Assembly (NCBI GenBank): GCA_012512995.1
Contig: JAAZDA010000338.1
Span: 1 to 5,468 of the forward strand
DNA from: Clostridiales bacterium
Lineage (GTDB): Bacteria > Bacillota > Clostridia > Lachnospirales > Lachnospiraceae
Direction of reading: 5' to 3'
DNA: 5,468 nucleotides
Part shown: one piece after another, positions 1 through 5,468 of the stretch
Layout: every line of letters begins with the position of its first letter
How positions within the stretch are numbered: position 1 is the first letter of the stretch
Notes under the pieces: generated by a model
What the model was told of the DNA's origin: nothing
What the model saw: the letters and a program-made list of their open reading frames with translations, nothing else
Databases searched by the model: none
Translations under genes and position numbers: made by a program

Positions 1-1169
1 ATCCGGAAACTGCAGCATACAAGACGACCGACCGCAATGACAACGGTAAAAAAGGCATTCTCCCCGCCGCCTCCATGCTCAGTTCCAGCGAGCTTGCAAA
101 TCTTGGCACCGATCAGTGTCTCTACAATGTTAAGCTCGGCAATCTGTGCTCCGGCAGCGGGATCGATTATGCATACAATGGCAAAACATATTCGTTCAGC
201 AGTTCAGTCATAAATGAGCTTGACATCGTTGTGTCCAGGCTGAACTCCCAGGGAATTCAGGTCACTTTTGTACTTCTCGTAAATTCCGGCTGCACCACTC
301 TCATTCATCCCGAGTCACGAAGCGGGAGCGCATATTACTATGCTTTTAATACGGCTGACAGCGATGGCGTAGCACTTCTTTCCGCCATTGCTTCCTTCCT
401 CGCGGACCGTTATTCCGGGGGCGCCTATGGAACTGTTGATAACTGGATCGTCGGAAATGAGATAAATGCGAGAGGCGAATGGCACTACATGTCAGATATC
501 GGTGCCACAGCATTCACAGACGAATATGCCAAGGCTTTCCGGATTTTCTACAACGGGATAAAGAGTACTAACGCAAATGCGCGGGTATACATCTCGCTTG
601 ACCAGCAGTGGTCAGTTTCTCAGGACACGTCCAAATACTATACTGCACGTGATGTTCTGCAGATTTTCAATGATAATATTGCGCTCGAGGGCAACATTGA
701 CTGGCATGTCGCAATACATCCCTATGATGTTCCCCTTACAGACCCGAAAGTCTGGGCATCAAGTGCCAGCGTCACCCACAGCAATGACACTGCTGTCATA
801 ACCATGCAGAACATAGACGTGCTCACAGATTTCCTCGGTCAGGATGACTTTCTTTCGAATGGTGAGGTGCGATCCGTTCTATGCAGTGAGGTCGGCTACA
901 CGTCGACCAGCGGCCAGGAAACTCAGGCTGCTGCTGTAGTCTACAGTTATCTGCAGTGCATGGCGAATCAGCACATTGACGGGATCATACTTTCGCGTGA
1001 ACTCGATGACTCCTCTGAGGTGGCTCAGGGACTCTCTCTCGGGATTTATGGCAAGACCGCGTGGACATACTATAAAAATATCGACACTGATGATGCGCAG
1101 ACCTATATTGATAAGGCCTCTGCCACCATCGGTGTCGATGATATGACAACTCTTCTTACTGAAAGGTAG
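1..1169 (+). CDS. Secreted-type TIM-barrel glycosidase-like protein (DUF5722-like), 5' partial
   Basis: The frame is open from the left edge (first full codon at 3), and the codons before the ATG at 75 match the minus-strand paralogue (both contain GKKGILPAA), so the ATG at 75 is internal and the true start lies outside. By alignment about 79 N-terminal residues, including any signal peptide, are missing. Visible length is 388 residues. Counting from the Met at 75, GNEIN (127-131) carries Glu129 and CSEVGY (270-275) carries Glu272, with HPYDVPL (215-221) and DQQW (176-179) between. An Asn-Glu pair followed about 140 residues later by a second Glu at the end of a hydrophobic strand is the pattern of clan GH-A retaining glycosidases. 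From memory the family is DUF5722, whose function is not established; I infer an extracellular carbohydrate-active role. The stop TAG (1167-1169) overlaps the base of the terminator hairpin. It converges on a diverged paralogue, roughly half identical by eye. An activity or substrate cannot be named. Confidence 0.8.
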   Translation, partial: PETAAYKTTDRNDNGKKGILPAASMLSSSELANLGTDQCLYNVKLGNLCSGSGIDYAYNGKTYSFSSSVINELDIVVSRLNSQGIQVTFVLLVNSGCTTLIHPESRSGSAYYYAFNTADSDGVALLSAIASFLADRYSGGAYGTVDNWIVGNEINARGEWHYMSDIGATAFTDEYAKAFRIFYNGIKSTNANARVYISLDQQWSVSQDTSKYYTARDVLQIFNDNIALEGNIDWHVAIHPYDVPLTDPKVWASSASVTHSNDTAVITMQNIDVLTDFLGQDDFLSNGEVRSVLCSEVGYTSTSGQETQAAAVVYSYLQCMANQHIDGIILSRELDDSSEVAQGLSLGIYGKTAWTYYKNIDTDDAQTYIDKASATIGVDDMTTLLTER

Positions 1170-2284
1170 CAAAGCCAAAATCGCCCTGCGATTTGGCTTT
1201 GCTGGCGGACGGTCAGTATGCTCTGCAGACTTGACACTCCAATGACCTGAGCTGCCTCGGCCTGAATTGCAGCGCTGCCCGCGCCATTTATCTGCTGATA
1301 CCATGACCATCCGAGTTTGTGAGATGTATCAAGATTGCAGACACCGTTTGCCAGTCCCTGAGTTATTTCTTCAGCCGCATCCTGTTCACGTGAGAGGATG
1401 AATCCATCTACATGTTGATTTGCCATCGCCTGCATATATCCGTAGATTATTGCTGCTGCCTGAGTCTGTTCGCCGCCCGCGCTGAGTGAAGTATATCCGA
1501 CCTCGCTGCAAAGAACGCTCCTCACCTGGCCTGTCGGCGAAAGAAGAGAAGACTGGCTGAGATAGTCTGGCAGCACATCTATGTTCTGCATTGTTATATA
1601 AGGTGAGCTCTGGCTGTGGCTTGCATGCGCACTCTGTGACCATGCAATGGGATCATAGAGAGGAATGTCATAAGGATGTGTTGCTACGTGCCAGTCATAA
1701 TCTCCACCGGCCTTAGCTATGCTGTTATACGCGTCAAGAAAAGGCTTGGAGCCGTAATACCATGCCGCGTTGCTCGATCTTGCCCACTGTTGATCCACTG
1801 ATGTGTAGACCTGGACATTTGCATTTTCAGAGCGAAGCCCATTATAGAATATTCTGACCGCCTTCTCGTATTCATTCGCGAATGTGTTGACATCGACATT
1901 CGTCATATAGTTCCAGTCAGTTCTTGCATTGACTTCGTTGCCGATTATGTAATTGTCGATAGTCCCATATTTTCCGCCCGAATAACGCTGGCCGAGGAAA
2001 CTTGCAATTGCCTCAAGCTTCTCTACGCCTGCCTGGTTTGCCGTATTGAGAGCATAGTAATGAGGGCTCACACCGTTTGCTGCTGCATCTGTGGCAAGCG
2101 GATGAATAAGTGTTGTGTCAGCTGCAAGGTCGTTGAGAACTACCATGTCGATCTCAATGCCCATCTTGTTGAGCTTCGGAACAAGAATGTCGTACTGGGC
2201 TACCTGAAGTGAATTGAATGAATATGTTTTGCCGTTATACGTGTAATTGATACCGCCGCCCGTGCACATCTGACCGAGGTTCAT
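1103..2284 (-). CDS. C-terminal part of frameshift-split DUF5722-like secreted protein, with stop-loss extension
   Basis: This 393-residue frame opens at an ATG (2284-2282) that overlaps the TGA of the upstream fragment as ATGA. It is most likely not an independent gene: codons just before the ATG in this frame read Tyr-Asn, matching LYN in the intact plus-strand paralogue, so homology crosses the start. It holds the main barrel with GNEVN (115-119, Glu117), DQQW (164-167), HPYDIPL (203-209) and CSEVGY (259-264, Glu261), all conserved with the paralogue, so the putative catalytic pair is intact. Homology ends at LTVR (residues 357-360). The next codon, CAG at 1204-1202, stands where the paralogue has its TAG stop. 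The last 33 residues (361-393) are translated from the terminator hairpin and from antisense of the neighbouring gene and look like junk. No Shine-Dalgarno site of its own is evident. Probably a decaying gene or a sequence error; reinitiation at ATGA cannot be excluded. Confidence 0.7.
   Translation of the reverse strand: MNLGQMCTGGGINYTYNGKTYSFNSLQVAQYDILVPKLNKMGIEIDMVVLNDLAADTTLIHPLATDAAANGVSPHYYALNTANQAGVEKLEAIASFLGQRYSGGKYGTIDNYIIGNEVNARTDWNYMTNVDVNTFANEYEKAVRIFYNGLRSENANVQVYTSVDQQWARSSNAAWYYGSKPFLDAYNSIAKAGGDYDWHVATHPYDIPLYDPIAWSQSAHASHSQSSPYITMQNIDVLPDYLSQSSLLSPTGQVRSVLCSEVGYTSLSAGGEQTQAAAIIYGYMQAMANQHVDGFILSREQDAAEEITQGLANGVCNLDTSHKLGWSWYQQINGAGSAAIQAEAAQVIGVSSLQSILTVRQQSQIAGRFWLCYLSVRRVVISSTPMVAEALSI
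1168..1203. terminator. Bidirectional hairpin terminator between convergent paralogues
   Basis: Left arm AGCAAAGCCAAAATCGC (1168-1184) pairs with right arm GCGATTTGGCTTTGCT (1188-1203) through 16 base pairs with one bulged A and a three-base loop CCT. Transcripts from either strand end the 3' arm with GGCTTTGCT, so the element is symmetric and can serve both genes. The U-tract is short (TTT then GCT), which weakens the case for a classic intrinsic terminator, but the position directly between two converging genes supports it. The AG of the plus-strand stop codon TAG forms the base of the stem. Confidence 0.65.
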
Positions 2285-2296
2285 ATTGTAGTCGCC
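2281..2296 (-). other. Frameshift site (one base missing relative to paralogue)
   Basis: On the minus strand the bases read GGCGACTACAATATGA. In the upstream frame this is Ala-Thr-Thr-Ile-stop; inserting one base after GCGAC gives Ala-Thr-Tyr-Asn-Met and continues in the downstream frame, matching the spacing of CLYNVKLGN in the intact paralogue exactly. No slippery heptamer or homopolymer run is present at the site, so programmed frameshifting is not supported. A true deletion or a sequencing error remain the options. Confidence 0.75.
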
Positions 2297-2646
2297 TGCT
2301 GCACACCGAGCTGTGCGAGGTCATTTGTATTGAACATCGTTGCTGCGGGAAGTATTCCCTTCTTTCCTGAATAATTGCGGGCAGCCGTATGCGTTGCGCA
2401 TGCTTCCGGATTAGTGATGTAATGCGCACCTGAAAGCTGTGTGAGCACACCGCCTTTAATACCGACGACCGCAAATTTCTTGAAAAGATTGGAGTTTGCA
2501 GTGTTCTTACCCAGTGCAAACGTGAATGCCGCCGTAGCGCTCGCCGGAGCATTTGCGACCTCTGTTCCTGCTGCCACCGCTATGACCACTAATAACAACG
2601 AAACCATGAGCGATACTGACCTTCGTAGAAATCCTTCTTTCCTCAT
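2281..2646 (-). CDS. N-terminal part of frameshift-split DUF5722-like secreted protein
   Basis: This 121-residue frame begins at an ATG (2646-2644) preceded by AAGGGGGA about five bases upstream, a good ribosome site. Residues 1-9 are basic (MRKEGFLRR), 10-27 are a hydrophobic run with LLLVVIAVAAG, and Ala-rich stretches near 31-39 (ANA, ASATA) offer signal-peptidase sites, so export by the Sec route is expected. There is no lipobox cysteine. Residues 79-119 align without gaps with the start of the visible plus-strand paralogue (NPEA..GKKGILPAATM..LAQLG). The frame then ends early with Thr-Thr-Ile-TGA at 2283-2281. One extra base around 2290-2292 would give Thr-Tyr-Asn-Met and join it to the downstream frame, producing a protein of about 481 residues to the ancestral stop position. 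Alone this fragment lacks the barrel and the putative catalytic residues. Read as the 5' half of a disrupted gene. Confidence 0.75.
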   Translation of the reverse strand: MRKEGFLRRSVSLMVSLLLVVIAVAAGTEVANAPASATAAFTFALGKNTANSNLFKKFAVVGIKGGVLTQLSGAHYITNPEACATHTAARNYSGKKGILPAATMFNTNDLAQLGVQQATTI

Positions 2647-2666
2647 TGTGTCCCCCTTATTATCAA

Positions 2667-2686
2667 GGCGGGCACTTATGCCCGCC
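2667..2686. other. GC-rich hairpin in leader of the secreted-protein gene
   Basis: GGCGGGCA (2667-2674) and TGCCCGCC (2679-2686) form a perfect 8-bp stem with a four-base loop. It lies after the thioredoxin reductase and about 20 bases before the start of the minus-strand secreted gene, just upstream of its ribosome site. On the minus strand the hairpin is followed by TTGATAATAAGG, not a U-tract, so it is a weak candidate for the terminator of the upstream operon. It could instead be a 5' leader hairpin that affects mRNA stability or an interrupted palindrome acting as an operator. The rest of 2647-2794 shows no gene; no convincing promoter could be assigned. Confidence 0.5.
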
Positions 2687-2794
2687 AGTGTTGTAATGTC
2701 TTATTTTCTCACCCATCCTTTTCAGGCACAAGCCGAAATGAGGCCTAAAAACAGCCGTTTTGTTTTTCGGATTTTCGTAGCTTTCCGATCGATT

Positions 2795-3718
2795 TCAATC
2801 TGCATATGCTGCTGCGGCGAGTCCTGCCACAGCTCCGTCCGCTGCAGCAGTTGTAAGCTGGCGCACTGATTTTGTTCTGCAGTCCCCTGCAACGTATATT
2901 CCATCCGTCCCTGTAAGGCAGTCTTCTCCGCCCTCTACGTAACCCTTATCGTCTATCCTGACCTCGCCGTCAAAAGCTTTATTGTCCGGCACCTGTCCGA
3001 TAGCGACAAACAATGCTGATACTTCAAGCTTTTTCTTTTCTCCGCTTAACTTGTCCATGACCTCGATCGCTTCGAGCTTTCCATCCTCATCCCCGATGAG
3101 ATCAGTGACTGTCGAATTCAAAACAAATTCTACATTAGGTTTTGATGCCAGAAACTCTACAGATTTCTCGTCCGCTCTGAACTGATCTCTCCTGTGAATG
3201 ACATAAACCCTGCCGCAGATGCCTGACAGGTATTTTGCATCCTCTACCGCAGTATTTCCTCCGCCGTTAACCGCCACTGTCTTTCCCTTAAAGAAAGCTC
3301 CGTCACATGTGGCACAGTAAGAGACTCCCCGCCCGACAAATTTCTGCTCAGCATCAAGTCCGAGGTGCCTGTTCTTAGCTCCGGTCGCGATTATCACCGC
3401 TTTAGCGCCATACTCCGCCTGTTCACCCTTTACTATGAAACCTGTTCCGTTCTTTACTATTGCAGCTGCGCGGTCAAATTCAACTGTTGCACCTAGTGCC
3501 GTGGCCTGTTCATAAAGGCCGTACGCAAAATCAAAGCCGCTGATTTTCTTAATACCGGGATAGTTTTCCACATCCGGTGTGTTCACGATCTGTCCGCCGA
3601 ACTGTTCTGCCTCAAGAAGTAGAACGCTCTTGCCTGCCCTGCACGCATAAATGGCGGCTGAAAGGCCGGCCGGACCCGCACCTATTATTACTACATCACT
3701 TGTTTTGCCTGCTTCCAT
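2795..3718 (-). CDS. trxB: Thioredoxin reductase (NADPH, FAD)
   Basis: Cytoplasmic flavoenzyme that passes electrons from NADPH through FAD and an active-site disulfide to thioredoxin. The 307 residues match the usual length of low-molecular-weight bacterial enzymes. Seen in order: FAD-binding GAGPAG at 13-18, FGGQIVNTPDVENYPG at 40-55, ATG at 111-113, redox CATC at 135-138 followed by Asp139, NADPH-binding GGGNTAVEDA at 152-161, HRRDQFRA at 175-182 (arginines that contact the NADP 2'-phosphate), and the second FAD motif GIYVAGDCR at 273-281 followed by VRQLTTAAADG. All key residues are intact. The ATG at 3718-3716 has a strong GGAGGTGA site (plus-strand 3723-3730) five bases upstream. The gene follows the serine acetyltransferase by 26 bases and is probably co-transcribed with it. 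NADPH preference is read from the HRRDxxRA motif. A ferredoxin-dependent relative is unlikely for that reason. Confidence 0.95.
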   Translation of the reverse strand: MEAGKTSDVVIIGAGPAGLSAAIYACRAGKSVLLLEAEQFGGQIVNTPDVENYPGIKKISGFDFAYGLYEQATALGATVEFDRAAAIVKNGTGFIVKGEQAEYGAKAVIIATGAKNRHLGLDAEQKFVGRGVSYCATCDGAFFKGKTVAVNGGGNTAVEDAKYLSGICGRVYVIHRRDQFRADEKSVEFLASKPNVEFVLNSTVTDLIGDEDGKLEAIEVMDKLSGEKKKLEVSALFVAIGQVPDNKAFDGEVRIDDKGYVEGGEDCLTGTDGIYVAGDCRTKSVRQLTTAAADGAVAGLAAAAYAD

Positions 3719-3744
3719 AAGTTCACCTCCATGTCTGAGATATA

Positions 3745-4701
3745 TCAGTTAAAATTAGCTTCAATCTCCTCTACCGAACCGCTGTCGAAACGAAGTTCCT
3801 GATTCTTGACGCTTACTCTTGTCTCCGGGTCGATTGAGCTTGTGATGAAGACGTTACCGCCAATAACAGTGTAATGTCCTATGACTGTCTCTCCGCCGAG
3901 TATTGATGCCCCTGAATAGATTGTTACATTATCCTCGATTGTCGGGTGACGCTTCTTATTCTGAAGTTTTCTCCCGCCGCGTGTCGAAAGTGCGCCCAAA
4001 GTCACGCCCTGGTAGATCTTTACATGTTTTCCGATATTTGTGGTCTCACCTATAACTATGCCCGTGCCGTGATCAATGAAGAAATATTTGTCGATCGTCG
4101 CGCCCGGGTTGATATCGATACCGGTCTGACCATGCGCATATTCAGTCATTATTCTCGGGATCACAGGCACTTTGAGCTCATACAGTACATGAGCCAGCCT
4201 GTAGACAGTGATCGCATAGAATCCAGGATATGCAAGGATGATCTCGTCCAGACTTTCAGCTGCCGGATCTCCGTCAAAAAAGGCTTCCAGATCAGTTTCA
4301 AGATATTCTCTCACCTCCGGTATCCTTTTGAAGAAATCTATTGTTATCGTCTCAGACATCACATCGAGATCGGCCTGGCGCGCGCATATACTGCCACACC
4401 TGCACTTTTCCGCATTTTCTGAGTCGCACTCTTTTCTGAGTGCGATATTGATCTGGCGGTTCAATCTGAACGCCACATCCTCCATGACCACTGTCATGCA
4501 GTTCTTGATGTCGTAGTACCTGTTAGTCCTGTCCTTAAAATATCCCGGGTAAACCACTCGTATGAGTTGATCCACAGTATTCGTGATCATCTTCTTGTCC
4601 GGCTCACAGAGAGCATCAAGTTTGTCGATGTCCCGTTCCTTATCATAATCGATCAGAATACCGTCTATTACACCCTGAATTTCATTCTCTATCTTTGACA
4701 T
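3745..4701 (-). CDS. cysE: Serine O-acetyltransferase, EpsC type
   Basis: Transfers acetyl from acetyl-CoA to L-serine to give O-acetylserine, the precursor that cysteine synthase converts to cysteine; cytoplasmic. The start is set at the second ATG (4701-4699), because GGAGGT lies five bases before it; the first in-frame ATG (4713) includes that site within its own codons and has none upstream. The product is 318 residues. An N-terminal helical region (about 1-170) includes FFKRIPEVREYLETD and DGDPAA; the left-handed beta-helix hexapeptide domain follows (about 190-290), with GIDINPGA (Asp196), IDHGTGIVIGET (His211) and KRHPTI (His252), matching the Asp and two His residues important in CysE enzymes. 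Asn198 replaces the His that often follows in IHPGA. Four cysteines cluster at 92, 100, 102 and 106, a feature I recall in some EpsC-like members. The long N-terminal region separates it from short CysE forms. It lies 21 bases after the upstream gene. Confidence 0.92.
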   Translation of the reverse strand: MSKIENEIQGVIDGILIDYDKERDIDKLDALCEPDKKMITNTVDQLIRVVYPGYFKDRTNRYYDIKNCMTVVMEDVAFRLNRQINIALRKECDSENAEKCRCGSICARQADLDVMSETITIDFFKRIPEVREYLETDLEAFFDGDPAAESLDEIILAYPGFYAITVYRLAHVLYELKVPVIPRIMTEYAHGQTGIDINPGATIDKYFFIDHGTGIVIGETTNIGKHVKIYQGVTLGALSTRGGRKLQNKKRHPTIEDNVTIYSGASILGGETVIGHYTVIGGNVFITSSIDPETRVSVKNQELRFDSGSVEEIEANFN

Positions 4702-4704
4702 TCT

Positions 4705-4711
4705 TACCTCC
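4705..4711 (-). promoter_or_regulatory. Ribosome binding site that fixes the cysE start
   Basis: The minus strand reads GGAGGTA here, followed by AGA and the ATG at 4701. The upstream in-frame ATG at 4713-4711 has its G inside this site, and only CTCAGGT before it, so initiation at 4701 is favoured. This removes four residues (MEVR) from the longer reading. Confidence 0.8.
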
Positions 4712-4722
4712 ATACCTGAGGA

Positions 4723-5468
4723 TCACATAGAATCCAGCAACCCCTCAAGCCCTTTTTCCTCAAATACCTTCTTGTAAACTCCGATCTCATTTCCTATTAT
4801 ATCGTCTATTGCCTGCATGCTCAGCAGTTCCACAGGAGCCTTGTCATCTGTCAGGAGATACTCTCCCTTACTGTATTTTACAAGACTTTCACCGACCTTC
4901 GCCATGAGATTTCTGAAATCGGCTTCATCATGTTCTGAAGCCACCTTCTCAAAAGCTTCCTTATCAAAATCTGCTGCCGAGGCGAACAGTTCCCTGTTCG
5001 TACTGCCCTCGACATCCGCTGTATATACATAAGGAAAAACATTTGAGATCGTGTCGGCAAGATACTGATTTATTCCGTCGCTTCCGGAGCGCATATTCAT
5101 GTTGACGACCATAACCCCGCTGTCATTCAGATGCTCCTGAACAAGCCTGAAGAATTCCACCGATGACATCTGAAACGGAATGGTAATATCCTGATGCGCA
5201 TCCACCATGATGACGTCATATTTTGTATCTACAGTCTGAAGATAGGCGCGGCCATCATATGTTTCGACCGGTATGCTCTCATCGAGGTCAAAATACGTAT
5301 GCGCGAGATCGGTGATCCTGCCGTCGATCTCCACTCCCTCGACATTCATCCCGTCAAAATACCTGTCGCACTGCGAAGCGTATGTGCCTGTCCCCATTCC
5401 GAGTACCAGCACTGAGAGATCCTTGTCTTCCCCGGCGATGCCATCCTTCTGTCTGTTCACACCTGCAA
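4723..5468 (-). CDS. Spermidine-synthase-like domain protein, 5' partial (probably fused to a membrane domain)
   Basis: The frame is open to the right edge; the first possible start, a GTG at 5460-5458, has only GCAGG nearby and sits in the linker before the Rossmann domain, so the gene most likely begins outside the window. Counting from that GTG, the fold shows LVLGMGTGTYA (18-28, cofactor glycine loop), VEGVEID (40-46, acidic ribose contact), DGRAYL (69-74) and YDVIMVDAHQDITIPF (81-96), then TDDKAPVELL near the end. This is the polyamine aminopropyltransferase fold, but the usual D[SA]xDPxGPA loop is replaced by DAHQDITIPF, with one extra residue between the two aspartates. I recall this variant from fused MFS/spermidine synthase proteins of Clostridia; their substrate is uncertain. 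The stop lies 21 bases from the chosen serine acetyltransferase start, suggesting one operon. Whether it makes spermidine or modifies another small molecule cannot be told. Confidence 0.8.
   Translation of the reverse strand, partial: AGVNRQKDGIAGEDKDLSVLVLGMGTGTYASQCDRYFDGMNVEGVEIDGRITDLAHTYFDLDESIPVETYDGRAYLQTVDTKYDVIMVDAHQDITIPFQMSSVEFFRLVQEHLNDSGVMVVNMNMRSGSDGINQYLADTISNVFPYVYTADVEGSTNRELFASAADFDKEAFEKVASEHDEADFRNLMAKVGESLVKYSKGEYLLTDDKAPVELLSMQAIDDIIGNEIGVYKKVFEEKGLEGLLDSM

Noticed and set aside
879..1310. Open minus-strand frame of 143 codons across the convergent junction
   Set aside because: It is antisense to the plus-strand gene and out of frame with the minus-strand paralogue; no ribosome site, and no recognisable protein features.
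2281..2296. Programmed ribosomal frameshift in the secreted gene
   Set aside because: No slippery heptamer or homopolymer run at the break, and the paralogue needs no frameshift.
2747..2767. A/T-rich inverted repeat AAAAACA...TGTTTTT as terminator of the thioredoxin reductase operon
   Set aside because: The stem is only seven mostly A-T pairs and no separate U-tract follows on the minus strand; too weak to call.
2441..2869. Open plus-strand frame of 142 codons across the intergenic gap
   Set aside because: It is antisense to the signal-peptide fragment and the end of the thioredoxin reductase; composition follows the shadow of those genes and there is no credible ribosome site.
3946..4422. 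Open plus-strand frame of 158 codons inside the serine acetyltransferase
   Set aside because: It is fully antisense to a gene with intact catalytic motifs and shows no domain.
4711..4713. First in-frame ATG as start of the serine acetyltransferase
   Set aside because: The Shine-Dalgarno sequence lies within its own first codons and is correctly spaced for the ATG at 4701.
5458..5460. GTG as true start of the spermidine-synthase-like gene
   Set aside because: The frame stays open to the window edge, the ribosome site is poor, and known relatives carry a long N-terminal domain before this point.

Overview
The window looks like a chromosomal piece from a low-to-mid GC Gram-positive anaerobe of the class Clostridia, most likely Lachnospiraceae or a near relative. 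This is inferred from strong GGAGG ribosome sites, tight gene spacing, an EpsC-type serine acetyltransferase, a spermidine-synthase-like protein of the type fused to membrane domains in Clostridia, and a secreted protein that resembles the DUF5722 family. No ribosomal RNA or marker gene fixes the taxon.

Right part (about 2795-5468, all minus strand): a compact, apparently co-transcribed set. In transcription order it holds the C-terminal part of a spermidine-synthase-like aminopropyltransferase/methyltransferase-fold protein (its N-terminus is beyond the right edge), a serine O-acetyltransferase (first step of cysteine synthesis), and an NADPH thioredoxin reductase. Gaps are about 21-26 bases and each of the two complete genes has a clear Shine-Dalgarno site. 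Cysteine supply and thiol redox are the shared theme.

Left part (1-2646): two convergent paralogues of a secreted TIM-barrel, glycosidase-like protein with paired glutamates (GNE[IV]N and CSEVGY). The plus-strand copy is intact as far as visible but its start is beyond the left edge. The minus-strand copy starts with a signal peptide but is split by a one-base frameshift near 2290, and it has lost the stop codon its paralogue uses (TAG to CAG at 1204-1202). It therefore reads through the shared terminator into antisense of its neighbour. The two genes meet at a near-perfect 16-bp inverted repeat (1168-1203) that serves both directions.

The 148-base gap between the thioredoxin reductase and the minus-strand secreted gene holds a GC-rich hairpin just before the ribosome site. 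There is no CRISPR array, tRNA, rRNA or insertion sequence. The most unusual content is the pair of uncharacterised secreted paralogues and the double lesion in one of them.
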